From contig JAIVFH010000052.1 of assembly GCA_025765595.1 (NCBI GenBank), positions 27,501 through 91,500 of the forward strand: a stretch of 64,000 nt of DNA, given 5' to 3'. A program made the position numbers and the translations under genes. The notes below the pieces were generated by a model. It saw only the letters and a list, made by a program, of their open reading frames with translations, ran no database searches and had not been told where the DNA came from. Numbering within the stretch: the stretch's first letter is position 1; the number at the start of each line of letters is the position of its first letter. This DNA comes from Obelidium mucronatum (lineage: Eukaryota; Chytridiomycota; Chytridiomycetes; Chytridiales; Chytriomycetaceae). This document shows, one piece after another, positions 53,774-63,999 of the stretch.

Positions 53774-54811
53774 ATGGCATCATCATCACAGCGTCGCACG
53801 TCCATTGGGAATATCTGCCAAGATGCGACGATCGGCATTCGAGACTTTGGGTTTCCCGCGAGTGATCCAAGACATTACGGACACCCGGATACAGAGTCGT
53901 TCAAGGGTAGGTGTCGCACTCACACACACTCATGATGCACATGCTCCCAAAACCCAAAAACTACAAAAAACCTCCTGCTTGATCTTTTAATCAACTGAGA
54001 ACTGTTTTTTTTTATGTTTTTTTTTTCGGATTTCGTAGCGCACTTGCATCTCTTCCCAAAATACCTCGAGGCCCAACAACGCCGCCTAAACCGCAACAAA
54101 AACACGCGACCGCCCGAAATTATCTGGGATGAAAACACGGAAAAACACCTTTGTGTGCTAGACGTGGATGACGAGAGTCAGGAAGAGGGTGACGATGACG
54201 ACGACGATGAAGATAATGAGGGGGATTTGACATTGCTCAAGACATTCCCGTTCATACTGCACCATCTCGAACTAGCATTTGCCGCAGCGGCCGAAAATCA
54301 AAACCACAAGCAGAAAGTCACTGTGAAGCGTGCTAAAGGACTGTATGATTTCTCGAAAGGCGCTGATTGTGAGATGGAGTTGGTCGAAAATGACAATGTG
54401 TTGATTGTGGAGTCAAAGGATCAACAGCTGCATCAAGTTCCTTCAACATTGCCTTCCAAAGACCCCAAGAACTTGGATCGCTTTGCCTCGATTGAAGAAC
54501 TTGATCAACCAAAGACCCCAAACGCCACTACTGCCGCTGGGAGTGTCGCCGTTAAGACGGCGTCATATTTAACTCTTAACCCAGAAGCACCCGAACTTTT
54601 CGAGCACTTGCAGGAATTTTTGCGAATGCAGGGAGAGTATGGAAGTGGATGGGTTGTTGCTGTAAAATTGAGTTTGAGAGATGTCGGGGGTACATCACTG
54701 CCAGAAGGGCACGAAGCATTGCAGCAAGTGGATAAAGTACCTCGAGTGGTTTACCGATTCATGTTGAGATTGTTGGATATCGGACTTGTTCCACAAAGTT
54801 ATGTTGGTTAA
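53774..54811 (+). CDS. Protein with an insertion-split SH3 domain
   Basis: Exons 53774-53906 and 54039-54811; 301 aa. The N-terminus (MASSSQRRTSIGNICQDATI, then FGFPASDPRHYG) looks conserved and is followed by an acidic tract (EEGDDDDDDEDNEGD). The SH3 fold starts at KRAKGLYDFSKGADCEMELV (ALYDF and acidic RT-loop positions) with NDNVLIVE, is interrupted by about 80 residues, resumes at YGSGWVVAVKLSLRD (the GWW-A strand), is interrupted again by about 25 residues, and closes with IGLVPQSYVG (the GLFPxxYV end). Such proteins bind proline-rich partners in polarity or MAP-kinase pathways. The inserts are in the n-Src and distal-loop regions, if the alignment is right. Confidence 0.7.
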
Positions 54812-54840
54812 AAAAAAACATCCAATAAAATCCATCCATT

Positions 54841-55540
54841 ATGCTTGGCTTCACCCGTTCCGTTTTCAAGACTACAGCATCCGTCCGCGTAAGTTCCTAC
54901 AAGCGTTGCTGCTTGTATCGTAACACATTCGCTGTTAACTTCTTTGTCTGTTTTGCTTTTGAACTGCCACCCTTGGATCTTCCACAACTAGTGTAAGTTC
55001 TCTTCTTGGTTGATGATTTCCGTCGCTCAATTCTATATTTCAGACTCTTCTTCACTCAACAAAGTTATTCTTGTTGGAAATGTGGGGAAAGACCCAGAGT
55101 TTCGACCATTTGGTGAGAACCAAGAAAGTCCAGACAGAAACATTGGCAACAACAACAACAACTACAACAACAACAACAACAACAACAACAATAACAACAA
55201 CAACAACCCGAGCGTGAGAGGAACGTGGTCGTTTAGTCTGGCAACAACGAGAAACTACAAGAAACCAAGTGGGGAATGGGCCGACGACACTGCTTGGCAT
55301 CGGGTAAAGGACTATACCGTCAGCGATAAGTGGATGTATGCACAGGGTGCATTGTCAAAGGGAGCACAGGTTCTTGTCGAAGGAAGATTGCACTACAAAA
55401 AGGATGAGGAGAGCGGAAGAACATACACGAGTATCATTGCAGGTGTGTGTATGCCCTATGTTTTACCTATGCGCATAATCTAAACGCATCAAACAGATAA
55501 CGTGAAAGTTCTGCAGGCAAGGGAAAAATCTCAAGGTTAA
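54841..55540 (+). CDS. SSB: Mitochondrial single-stranded DNA-binding protein
   Basis: Coats single-stranded mtDNA during replication. The presequence exon 54841-54888 encodes MLGFTRSVFKTTASVR. The OB-fold exon 55044-55442 reads SSSLNKVILVGNVGKDPEFR, then GTWSFSLATTRNYKKPSGEW, DTAWHRVK, GALSKGAQVLVEGRLHYKK and TYTSIIA, and the last exon 55497-55540 ends NVKVLQAREKSQG. About 20 Asn encoded by an AAC repeat are inserted in the first loop. Between exons 1 and 2 the frame can be kept in two ways: a single T at 54992 as a one-base exon (163 aa), or retention of the in-frame 51 nt at 54993-55043 (180 aa). Confidence 0.9.
55148..55206 (+). repeat. (AAC)n trinucleotide repeat in SSB coding sequence
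   Basis: About 20 near-perfect AAC units, with one TAC and one AAT interruption, encode a poly-Asn loop in mitochondrial SSB. The reading frame is maintained and length polymorphism would not break the gene. Confidence 0.9.
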
Positions 55541-55620
55541 GGATTTTCAAAAGCTTGCTGTGAAGGAGTGGTCAACTTGGAAATAAAATTTACAGTAAAG
55601 TATACTCTGACAAACACAAC

Positions 55621-56165
55621 ATGAACTTGTGGGACCTGCCTTTTTTAGCAATCACCCCGATCATTCTGTACACTGACAACTTGAACGAACTGTTTCTGAC
55701 GAATAAGGCCATGTATGAGGTTGGGAAAAGTGCTTCCATCAGAGGATTCTGGATTCACAAGAACTTTCGAGGCTTCTGTGCCGCGCTACAAGACGTGCTT
55801 TCACCGGAAGCCGCCAATAATATTCTCACTCACAGCCATGGGGCCGATGTCCTCGAGTCACAGTCAAAAATGACTGCAACACCAGTAGCGATGGGCTGCA
55901 GCAGTACCAGCAGTTGCATCGACGCGTTTCCTCTCAGTCTCCTCTGCTCTGAAGAAACTTCTTTCAATCTCCTGCGCTCTTTTTATGATCAAGGATTGAA
56001 AGAGCTTTGGGGAATCATGATCGTTGTTGCCGCTCGCTGGGGTCATTGTCGCGTATTGAAGCACATTTTCAACCAAAAAGCATTTATAGATGATGCTCGA
56101 GAAGAAGAAATGATTCAAAGAGCGGTTGAGGTTTGTGAGCATGCATCACAAAAATGAATAATGAC

Positions 56166-56260
<95 letters not shown>

Positions 56261-57528
56261 TACATATAACACACACATACATTACATATAATATTACATA
56301 TATACAGATTTCTATTGCCTTTGCACAACTTCAATTCATGAGGTGTCTGTTAATACAATCTTCCGACAAGTTCTCCTCGAAAATTCCGCTGTATCTGAAG
56401 CAGGCTGTTCAAATGGACAGACCTACGTCAGTTGAACTGTTGCTCTCAATCCTGAAAGAAGATCCGACTTCAACAACTACTGCCTCCATAGCTTCGACCA
56501 CGACCAATGCAAAAAAGCAAATTTATTCGTTTTTGCAAGAGGCAGTTGTTGGTGGAAAATTCAAATCTTTACAAGTTCTGTTGACTGATATTTCATGGTT
56601 GGACCGTACCTCGTGGCTAAAGCTGGTCGCACTGGCTTCCAACGGAGGATCGCACGAAATGATCCGTCTGATACTCAAGAGTGGCGAGGCTTTGGAAAGA
56701 GAAGGGGAGAGGAGCAAGTCCAGTGATACTGACTGTGTCAATGAATCTGTCGAGTCCGAATCCATAGTAATGCAAGGTTGGAAACTAGGAATGGACTGCG
56801 CCATCCAAAGGGGTAGACCTGCCATGGTGGAGTACCTTTTAAATCTGTCTCGGGAATTAGAGAAAAGCAGCATGCAGCTTCAACACACAATTCCAAGGTA
56901 TCTGGAATTGGCTGCACGGGAGGGAAAAACTGATATTCTGTGGACGATTCTGGACTCTGCTGCTTCTGTTTGTGGTAGGGATGGTGGTGCATTGCCAACG
57001 GCGGTAAACCTGCTTGCTGGTCAAGTATTGATCTATTATGCCAATCAATTCGAAAAAGATTCGAGCTTAGTATTGGACAAGGAGGGGATTCGAAACATTC
57101 GCGGCCGCGATTCAAAAGGAATTTTGCCTATCCTGCGAGGGCTAATTCGGGATAGAAAAGCATCGTTTTCGGAATCGGTGGGACGGAACTTGTTATTGAT
57201 GGCCGTTACCTGGAACTTGCCGGCTACGTACGAGTTTTTGGAAGATCAGGGAGCCTCATTGGGTGATACTGCGGAACCTGTCGTTGAATGTCTATTGCGC
57301 ATAATTAGGGCTGGATCCGACTTCGATATTCCAAACAGTAGTTTGATCATGAAGTTGGTAAACCACAGACCAGCGAATTTCGTACTTTTTGAAGAAGGAG
57401 TATTGCAAACGGCTTTGTCGTTGCCAGAATCTGAATGTTTCTTGAAAAAAAGGAAACAAGTGTGGGAAGCCGCTGTGAAGCTCACACCATCTGTCTCTAA
57501 GTTTAGGTCAGACGTTATTGTTGATTGA
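55621..57528 (+). CDS. Ankyrin-repeat protein, 576 aa
   Basis: Exons 55621-56130 and 56308-57528. The N-terminus looks like a degenerate F-box-type segment (MNLWDLPFLAITPIILYTDN). It is followed by weak ankyrin units about 33 residues apart: LWGIMIVVAARWGHCRVLKH, LKLVALASNGGSHEMIRLIL, MDCAIQRGRPAMVEYLLN, LELAAREGKTDILWTILDSA and LLMAVTWNLPATYEFLEDQG. These repeats are much less regular than those of the neighbour at 57602. The single intron (56131-56307, donor GTTTGT) contains a CA microsatellite of over 90 bp. Likely a protein-interaction adaptor; the partner is unknown. It is one of several F-box-like/ankyrin genes in this window. Confidence 0.68.
56167..56259 (+). repeat. (AC)n microsatellite, about 46 units, inside an intron
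   Basis: An uninterrupted AC run is followed by a short (ATTACATATA) degenerate stretch that reaches the 3' splice site at 56307. It fills over half of the 177-nt intron of the ankyrin gene and lies between donor and branch region. Confidence 0.97.
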
Positions 57529-57601
57529 ACAGCGGCTGTGAGTGTCGCCTTTAAGACGGCATATTCGCAGCATATCGAATAAAGTCAACAGAATAAAACT
57601 G

Positions 57602-58501
57602 ATGGTCAAGAAAGTCCTGGCTCTGCAGTTCTTGCCCTTGGACGTTCTTGAAGCAATACTCTCTCAACTGCCAATTAAGGCTGACTTGATTGCAGTGGCA
57701 GCTGCATCCAAGTATGTGCTTGCTCCTCTCATCCTCAACTCCCCCGGCTTTGCGAGACACCACTTTCGCTATCAGTACCAATCATCGGCTCTTGGCTTCT
57801 GGGAGTTTTTGGACGATACCGGCATTCGAGACAAAGTCTGGCTCTCTCTTCCAAACCAATACAACTTGGCCATCTACAGGGAAATTCTTTCTACGCCGGA
57901 CTGGAATCTAGTGGAAACTATCCCACGTGGTCCCGATCAATCAAGAAATCTAATGTGGTCGCTGCGCTGGAACATGCCTCCAGCCAGAGCATTCACAATC
58001 ATAACCACTTTACTTGAGATACCCGCTTGGGACCCATCCCAAAACGACAACAGACCCATTCGGTGGGCATGCAGGAATGGCCATGTCGATGTTGTAAAAC
58101 TCCTGATTGGCCATCCCTGCGTGAATCCGTCGTCCTCTCAAAACACTTGCACTTCGTATTCTTCCCATTTTGGCCATGCAGACATTGTTAAACTTCTGCT
58201 TTCAGATCCTCGCGTGGATCCTACTGACAGAGAAGATACATCATTTCGGCTGGCTTGTCAGTGTAATCACGTTGAAGTTGTAAGGCTGTTATTGGAAGAC
58301 GGGCGAGCGAATCCTGCTGCAAAAGACAACACCCCAATCATCATTGCATCAGTTAGGGGTCATGTTGGTGTCGTGAAACTTTTGCTTGCCGATTCGAGGG
58401 TAGATGCGCGTGCTCAACAGGGAGCCTCGCTCTACTGGGCAAAGAAAAACGGACATTGCGAAATAGTTGAATTATTGAAACATCATTTAGATATTCAGTA
58501 A
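57602..58501 (+). CDS. F-box-like/ankyrin-repeat protein, 299 aa
   Basis: Single exon. The N-terminal helix pair LPLDVLEAILSQLPIKADLI with AVAAASKYVLAPLI is F-box-like. Well-formed ankyrin repeats follow from about residue 150: PIRWACRNGHVDVVKLLIGH, SHFGHADIVKLLLSDPRVDP, FRLACQCNHVEVVRLLLEDG, IIIASVRGHVGVVKLLLADS and YWAKKNGHCEIVELLKHH. The GH-x-(D/E)-(V/I)-VKLLL-x-DPRVDP consensus is the one found in large fungal/protist ankyrin families. The start was set at 57602; an upstream in-frame extension has only a GTG. The broken gene at 5980-6560 is a dead relative with the same N-terminus. A substrate adaptor for ubiquitin ligase is inferred. Confidence 0.78.
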   Translation: MVKKVLALQFLPLDVLEAILSQLPIKADLIAVAAASKYVLAPLILNSPGFARHHFRYQYQSSALGFWEFLDDTGIRDKVWLSLPNQYNLAIYREILSTPDWNLVETIPRGPDQSRNLMWSLRWNMPPARAFTIITTLLEIPAWDPSQNDNRPIRWACRNGHVDVVKLLIGHPCVNPSSSQNTCTSYSSHFGHADIVKLLLSDPRVDPTDREDTSFRLACQCNHVEVVRLLLEDGRANPAAKDNTPIIIASVRGHVGVVKLLLADSRVDARAQQGASLYWAKKNGHCEIVELLKHHLDIQ

Positions 58502-58563
58502 ATCTGGAGAAATCTTGACTATATAGTCAGGGGCAGCTTCATTTCTATTTATTGAATTGGAAT

Positions 58564-59130
58564 CTAATGCGTGACGTTTCGCAAATGTCGTTTCAGGTCC
58601 TGTGGACGCCGAAATGATGAAGTACATCCCTTTTCTGAACACGAAAAAGGTTTGAAGGCAGTATGTGTCGCCAAATGCGAAACCATGTGGTACCTCCTTT
58701 GAAAAACTTTATCGCAGCCAGGGATTTGACACGGATATCGGCGTGGGAGAACAGGTTTTTTAAGAGATGGGGTACTGGCAGGGGATGAGTTTTCTTCAGT
58801 GGTGGAGGGTGTTGGAGAAATAGCTATTCCAGGTACAGTCGTAGGAGTTGAGCCACAGCTGTTGAATAGTGATAAAGATGAGTGGTCACTCTTTATCGCT
58901 TTATGAGTAGCCGCGACTGAATCTGCATTCCCGTCAAATTCCTCGCCTTGGATCATGAAATGTATTGTCATTGGGTTTGAAACAGGCGACAGTGTTGACT
59001 CTGCATTTCCGGCATCAGAAGCACCAGCAGTAACAGCAGCAAGGACAGAACAATCTTTGCCGGAATGCAGACTGAATAAAGATCCACTGGGCACAGTGCT
59101 TTCAAACTTCTCCTCACTAGCGGCAGTCAT
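58564..59130 (-). CDS. C2H2 zinc-finger transcription factor, paralogue 1
   Basis: 188 aa, one exon. A Ser/Thr-rich N-terminal 130 residues lead to two C2H2 fingers at the extreme C-terminus: YPCQIPGCDKVFQRRYHMVS...HLATH and FSCSEKGCTSSFRRPQDLKR...HLRNVTH. The last six residues (LRNVTH) are the hallmark shared with three same-strand neighbours, which read LRNVKH. The fingers lack introns here, while the others are interrupted within the first finger. Probably a DNA-binding regulator; the target is unknown. Confidence 0.78.
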   Translation of the reverse strand: MTAASEEKFESTVPSGSLFSLHSGKDCSVLAAVTAGASDAGNAESTLSPVSNPMTIHFMIQGEEFDGNADSVAATHKAIKSDHSSLSLFNSCGSTPTTVPGIAISPTPSTTEENSSPASTPSLKKPVLPRRYPCQIPGCDKVFQRRYHMVSHLATHTAFKPFSCSEKGCTSSFRRPQDLKRHLRNVTH

Positions 59131-59395
59131 TTTAACCGTGCGAATGCCCCCTTTGGCCTTATAGGAAGGGTAGTCGGGATGATCACAGTATATGCAGTAA
59201 CCAAATAACCCTGCAAAAGTGTAAATTTACTGGCCTGCGTGCCTTTCGCTCACAAGCTTGAAATTTGAAGCGCGTGCCCCTTCATTCGCCCGTTTAAAGA
59301 GATTTTTTATTAGATCAACTCGTGCCTATATTTATTTTACTTTTAATTGAATGTTTTTAAAATAAAGTTAAATTCTTTGTGAAAGTATTAATGGA

Positions 59396-60838
59396 TCAAT
59401 CGTCATGTTTCACGTTCCGTACTTGGTACCAAAAAAATAAAACATGTTAAGTTGCTTGACAAAAAAAAAATAAAAGAAAAAAGATTTGAAGAAATATTGT
59501 ACTCACAGTGTCGCCGTAAATCCTGATTACGACGGAAAGTACCTTCGCAATTAGGGCGAGGGCATTTGAACGGTTTTCCCTCAGTGTGAGACACAAGATG
59601 GGACACCTAAAAGAAACGGAAAGATATATACTTAGCAAAAATAAAAATAAAAGAAAAAACTTGTTTTTTTTGGCTACCAAATGGTGTTTCCTGTAGAATA
59701 TCTTGTCGCAGCCTGGCTCAGTGCATTGAAAAGTCTTGCTTGAAGCCGGAATCTGTCGCTGAGCTTGATGAGCTTGAAATTGTTGCTGCTGATGATGTAG
59801 GAACTGCTGTTGGTCTACCAGTGGTTGATAAAACGGCGGTATTGTCGGCTTGTGCTGATACGGGTGGTCTGGGTGCGTTTGCTGATAAACATGTGCTTCA
59901 GAAATTTCGCGCTGCAGCCGATTTACTTGTTGATTAGTTGGTCGCTCGTTTAAATGTTGTGACTGATATGAGTTTGTAGGTGCTTGATCGGGTGCTTGTA
60001 CGAAGTAGGGTTCAAAGCCAAAATCTTCATTGTTGGAAAGTGGTTGAGCAAAGAACTGTTTTTGTTGAGGCTGATACGGATGATATCTTTGACCAGTTGT
60101 TATATTATTTGTGTAAGGGGCAGCTGACGGAGAGCCATTTGAGCTGTAACTGTCGAAGTATTGTTGGGATGGATTCGAACATTGATCCAGATTATATGAC
60201 TGCTGTTGAATCTGTTGTTGTTGATGCTGCAACGATTGTTGTTGGTGTAATGATTCGTGTGAGTGTTGTTGTTGCTGTTGTTGTTGCAAATGATTTGTAG
60301 TTTGTGGCTTTTCTGCTGGTATTGGTATCACAAACCGAGAAGGCAGTGTTGTTGACGACTCCGTCTGGAAATCTTGAAGAAAGCTTGGTGCAGCGATAGG
60401 GGGCAGCTTGTGAATGGGAAGAACTTGTGAATTGGGGCTTTCAAACAGTGGTGGCAATTTGATTGGTTGGTTATCCCCGGAGCTTGTTTGTCCATTTCCC
60501 ATGCCGGTGGGCAGCCGCTCAACATGAAGTATCCTAGATGCTGTCGGTCTATGTGGCAGACTCATTGACCATTGTGAATCTTCTTGGTTCCGCTCATTAG
60601 TGTTGCTACTGTCAAGTGCATAAATTGAATGTCGGTAATCCAGCGGCAGGCCACCACCAACACAACCACTACCCCCAGCCTGCGGACTGCTCGGTTTGAC
60701 TGCAATAGAGTTGATTGGTTGAACCGGCGACTGCGGACTAAATGGCGCTGCAGGGAGGCCAGCAGATTCCAGCGTTTGTTGAGGAGACACAGATCTCGAT
60801 TCGGAAACGTCGGCCGCTTCAACCAGCAGATGCAGCAT
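59396..60838 (-). CDS. C2H2 zinc-finger transcription factor, paralogue 2
   Basis: Exons 60838-59678, 59606-59507, 59421-59396; 428 aa. The N-terminal 350 residues are Pro/Ser/Gln-rich with several glutamine runs, typical of activation regions. The two fingers are FQCTEPGCDKIFYRKHHLVS...HLVSH and FKCPRPNCEGTFRRNQDLRR...HLRNVKHDD. Intron 1 falls inside finger 1 at HHL|VSH and intron 2 inside the last helix at RRH|LRN; the same positions are used in paralogue 3 (HFASHL|VTH, and KQ|DLLRH nearby). The final exon is only 26 nt. Confidence 0.8.
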
Positions 60839-61135
60839 ACTTCGCTCTTCCCGTATTTAAACGATTACGTAAACTGAACAGGACCTCGTATGAACCGTTG
60901 AAACCAACTTTCTCTATCCAGGCTTGTGGGAGCTTGGTTGGCTTGCTGGCGTCTCTTCGGAAAAAAAAAGCAAGAATTGAAAATGTAATTTCGACCCCTT
61001 TCTCCCGCCGTCTGTTGAAATAAACACTGCCTAGGTTAATTTTCGAATCTCATTAATGAAACGCATAATTGCTGAGTGCTAGACACACACGAAAGAAGCT
61101 TTATTTAAACAAAACAAAAACAAAAATAACCACCA

Positions 61136-62122
61136 TTAGTGCTTTACATTCCGAAGGTGTCGAAGCAGATCTGCAAAATGGCATGCATCAGTCAGTATAA
61201 CAGGGGGTTGATGGTATAAGGGGTTACTGGAACTCAAATTGACATACCCTGCTTCCGCCGGAACTTTGACGTACAGCCCGGAATGTTGCAAACAAAGCTA
61301 TAATCATTGGAATGAGTCACCTTTTTTTTTTTTTTTTTTTGGGCGATGGGTTAGATTACATGATTTCTGTTTTGGGTTTTTTACCAAGTGAGATGCAAAA
61401 TGATGCCGTTTCCTAAATCCAGTCCTTCCACACTCTCCACATCTCAAATTTGACAAGTTTTTTGCAGCTGCCACCGCTGCAGCAGCTGCTACCGTCGAAG
61501 ACGAGGCAGAATCGGAAACATAATCTCGATCTTCATCCTCCTCATGTTCATCATCGTCGTCATCATCATCATCATCCACATCCTCAATCCTTGCCCTTCT
61601 AACTGATCGTTTTAATCGACTACGCGAATTTATGCTGGACATGTCTTCTTGATTGACTTTAACACCACGTGCCATCGTCAACACGGGTTCCAATTGTTGG
61701 TCCTGCGCCGCCAACACCGGATCCACTGAATTCAATTGATTGCTTCTCGACATCAAGTGATTGCGTTGCAGCGGTGGCGGCAGCAGCAGCATCGACGGCG
61801 TTGATGATGATATCTCAGAAGGCCCAGTCGAAACAACAGTAGTCCCTTGCCTTTTCACAACGGGCGGTGGTCCTGGCTTTGTCGTTGTCGCAGTACTAGA
61901 ACAAGAGTCCCATTCATTTGAGGTTGTTGGGAGATCAATCAGGTTCTGTATGCACATGGGGTTTGTTTTTTGGATGGTGGTTGTTGTTGTTGTGTCTTGT
62001 AAGTTCATGTGTCCGCACTCATTTTGATTGTTTGAACTTGATGATGATGATGATGATTGCGAAGATGTGGTTGGAAATGGAGGCGGATGTGATGAACTTG
62101 TTGGAACTGGTTTCTTATGCAT
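61136..62122 (-). CDS. C2H2 zinc-finger transcription factor, paralogue 3
   Basis: Exons 62122-61385, 61320-61248, 61170-61136; 281 aa. Ser/Thr/Pro-rich start, basic patch (RSRLKRSVRRARIEDV), D9 acidic run and Ala run, then fingers LRCGECGRTGFRKRHHFASH...LVTH and FVCNIPGCTSKFRRKQDLLR...HLRNVKH. The protein ends exactly at the LRNVKH signature. The first finger has CxxC spacing (CGEC), shorter than in paralogues 1 and 2. Exons 2 and 3 are recognised by splice consensus and finger continuity. Confidence 0.78.
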
Positions 62123-62433
62123 TGTGTGTGGATGGCGAAGGGGGGGCGAAAAAAAAAGAGATTGCGTATCGTTGGGTCACAACCCAATTTTGAGTGACAC
62201 TTGGCAAAAAAAAAACCCGCAAAACAAAAGAACAACAAAAAAAAAAAAAAAGAACAAAGAACAACAAAATAAAAAAGCCACTATGTGCGCATGTTCACAA
62301 TATTTTTTTTAACTACTTTCACAAATGTACTACTACTTTTTAAAAGGGGGGGAAAATGGAGAAATTTGTCGATAATAACAGCAACGACGTAAAAAGTAAA
62401 ATAAAAATAACTATGGAAAAAAAAGGGGGTCAG
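62123..62433. other. Intergenic between zinc-finger paralogues (311 bp)
   Basis: It holds the promoter of paralogue 3 and the 3' region of paralogue 4. There are several A8-A15 runs and no recognisable gene or RNA. Confidence 0.5.
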
Positions 62434-63445
62434 CTATTCGGATGCATGCTTCACATTCCGCAAGTGCCTGCGAAGATCCTGGATCCGTCGAAACTTTGAC
62501 AGACATCCTTCCAACTGACACTTGAATGGATAATCTGTCTGATGTGTTACCATATGAGATTCAATGTGGTGTTTCCTGAAGAACTCTTTTCCTAAAAATA
62601 ATTTGGAGATTAGTAATTTAAAAAGTTGGCAGTCTAGAGATTGCTTCCAACGAACCACATATTTTACAATCAAAGACTTGCATGTTCTTTCTTTTAGTTG
62701 AGGTGGTGGTGGCAGAAGGTTTGACGCTTGAGTTTGTTAATAATGGGCTTGGTGACTCAGAGCTTGAACCGTTGCTGATAGTGTACGACGATGAGTTAGA
62801 AGATCGCTGCTGCCGCCGACGTGGTTTCTCGTATTGCAGTTTCTCTGAAGGCGGTGTGTCGTAGGGAGCTGGCTGGTTGATGTGGAGGGTGGGAGATGAC
62901 GTCGAAAGTGTGGCTGGTTGATGTGAATATGTCTCATGTTGTGGTTGTTGTTCAGCAAACGACAGGTATGGTCTCCCACAATCAAGTTGAAACAGGCCGT
63001 TGCTATGGGGTTGGTTTGGGATATGCTCATATCGCTGATGCTGATAACATTGCGGCTCGTGGAAATAACCACCACCACCACCACCACCACTGGGTTGCCC
63101 GCCAGTCCCAAGCGGCAACACTGCCAAACCAGCCTCGTGATCCAGAATATCTTCTACCAAAGAGCCAATGCGCATCCGACTGCTGGCGCCAGCAACACCG
63201 CCAATGTGGCTGAGGCTGGGCACGTTTGAAAAGTTGGTTGACCCCGGCGGCGTTAGCGAGCCCGCCCACGGCGACACTGGCGACGGCGAATGGGAATGCG
63301 AGTGTGGATCGCACGATGGTTCCGATAGTGCAACGGACACGAGAACGTCGAGTGTTGTTGCGTGGTTGTGCATTGCTCTCTTTTTTTTTTTTGAGTGTTG
63401 TGTTCTTTTGTTGCCGCCAGCCCCAAAATCAAAATCATCAATCAA
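62434..63445 (-). CDS. C2H2 zinc-finger transcription factor, paralogue 4
   Basis: Exons 63445-62656 and 62591-62434; 315 aa. The fingers are FDCKICGKEFFRKHHIESHM...VTH, joined across the 64-nt intron, and FKCQLEGCLSKFRRIQDLRR...HLRNVKHASE. The N-terminal part is Ser/Pro/His/Gln-rich with a Gly7 run. The start is uncertain: Met at 63445 gives a Lys-rich leader encoded by a poly(A) run, whereas Met at 63373 (MHNHATTLDVLVSVALSEPS) directly follows that run and is the more natural initiation site, since A-rich leaders precede other starts here. Confidence 0.78.
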
Positions 63446-63513
63446 GTCAAATTAAGCGACAAATAATGAAGCAACAGCAGCACCACCGAAAAAAACCATT
63501 GACATCGTCCTGT

Positions 63514-63999
63514 CTACTCATTTATTGCGTTTTCCTGTGGTTCGTGCACTTTTGGTGGATCAATTACAACGGGAGTTGCCGCCGCCACCACCTGATCTAC
63601 CGCTTGTATGGTTGTATCCAAGCTTTCATGTTCATCCGCTTGATTCAACGCAGATTGTGCAACAGCAGCAGTTGGAAGAACAACAACGTCCGCCCTTTCT
63701 GTGAACGTTGTATATCCAGGCTTACATAACAGATTCTTCTCCCTTCCACAAACCGCACAAACCGTGCTCATCATTGGTATAGACATTGAATCTGTGTGTA
63801 TGTATCAGAGAGAAACTAGTTAGTTTTACTGTCAAGAATGTATTATTATGTTGTGTTTTGAATTTTACAAACCATCCAGCTCAACAGATGAAGTGATACC
63901 AGGAATCAGAATAGTATCGCATTGTTTACAGATTGTTCTTTTGATTGACGGATCCCTTTGTTTGGTGGGTGGTGGAGAGGAGTTAGAATCCAAAAAAGT
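63514..63999 (-). CDS. RNase P subunit RPP21/RPR2-like, 3' part
   Basis: The 5' end is beyond the window. Visible exons are 63999-63873 and 63791-63514 on the minus strand. The family zinc ribbon reads RTICKQCDTILIPGITSSVE, then after the intron MSTVCAVCGREKNLLCKPG, giving the CxxC...CxxC pattern with the PG-x-T/S turn typical of Rpr2/Rpp21/Snm1 proteins. The C-terminal 70 residues are a variable Val/Ala/Glu-rich tail. The protein helps RNase P cleave pre-tRNA leaders. Together with the RPP14-like gene at 29572 it makes two RNase P subunits in 35 kb. Confidence 0.65.
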
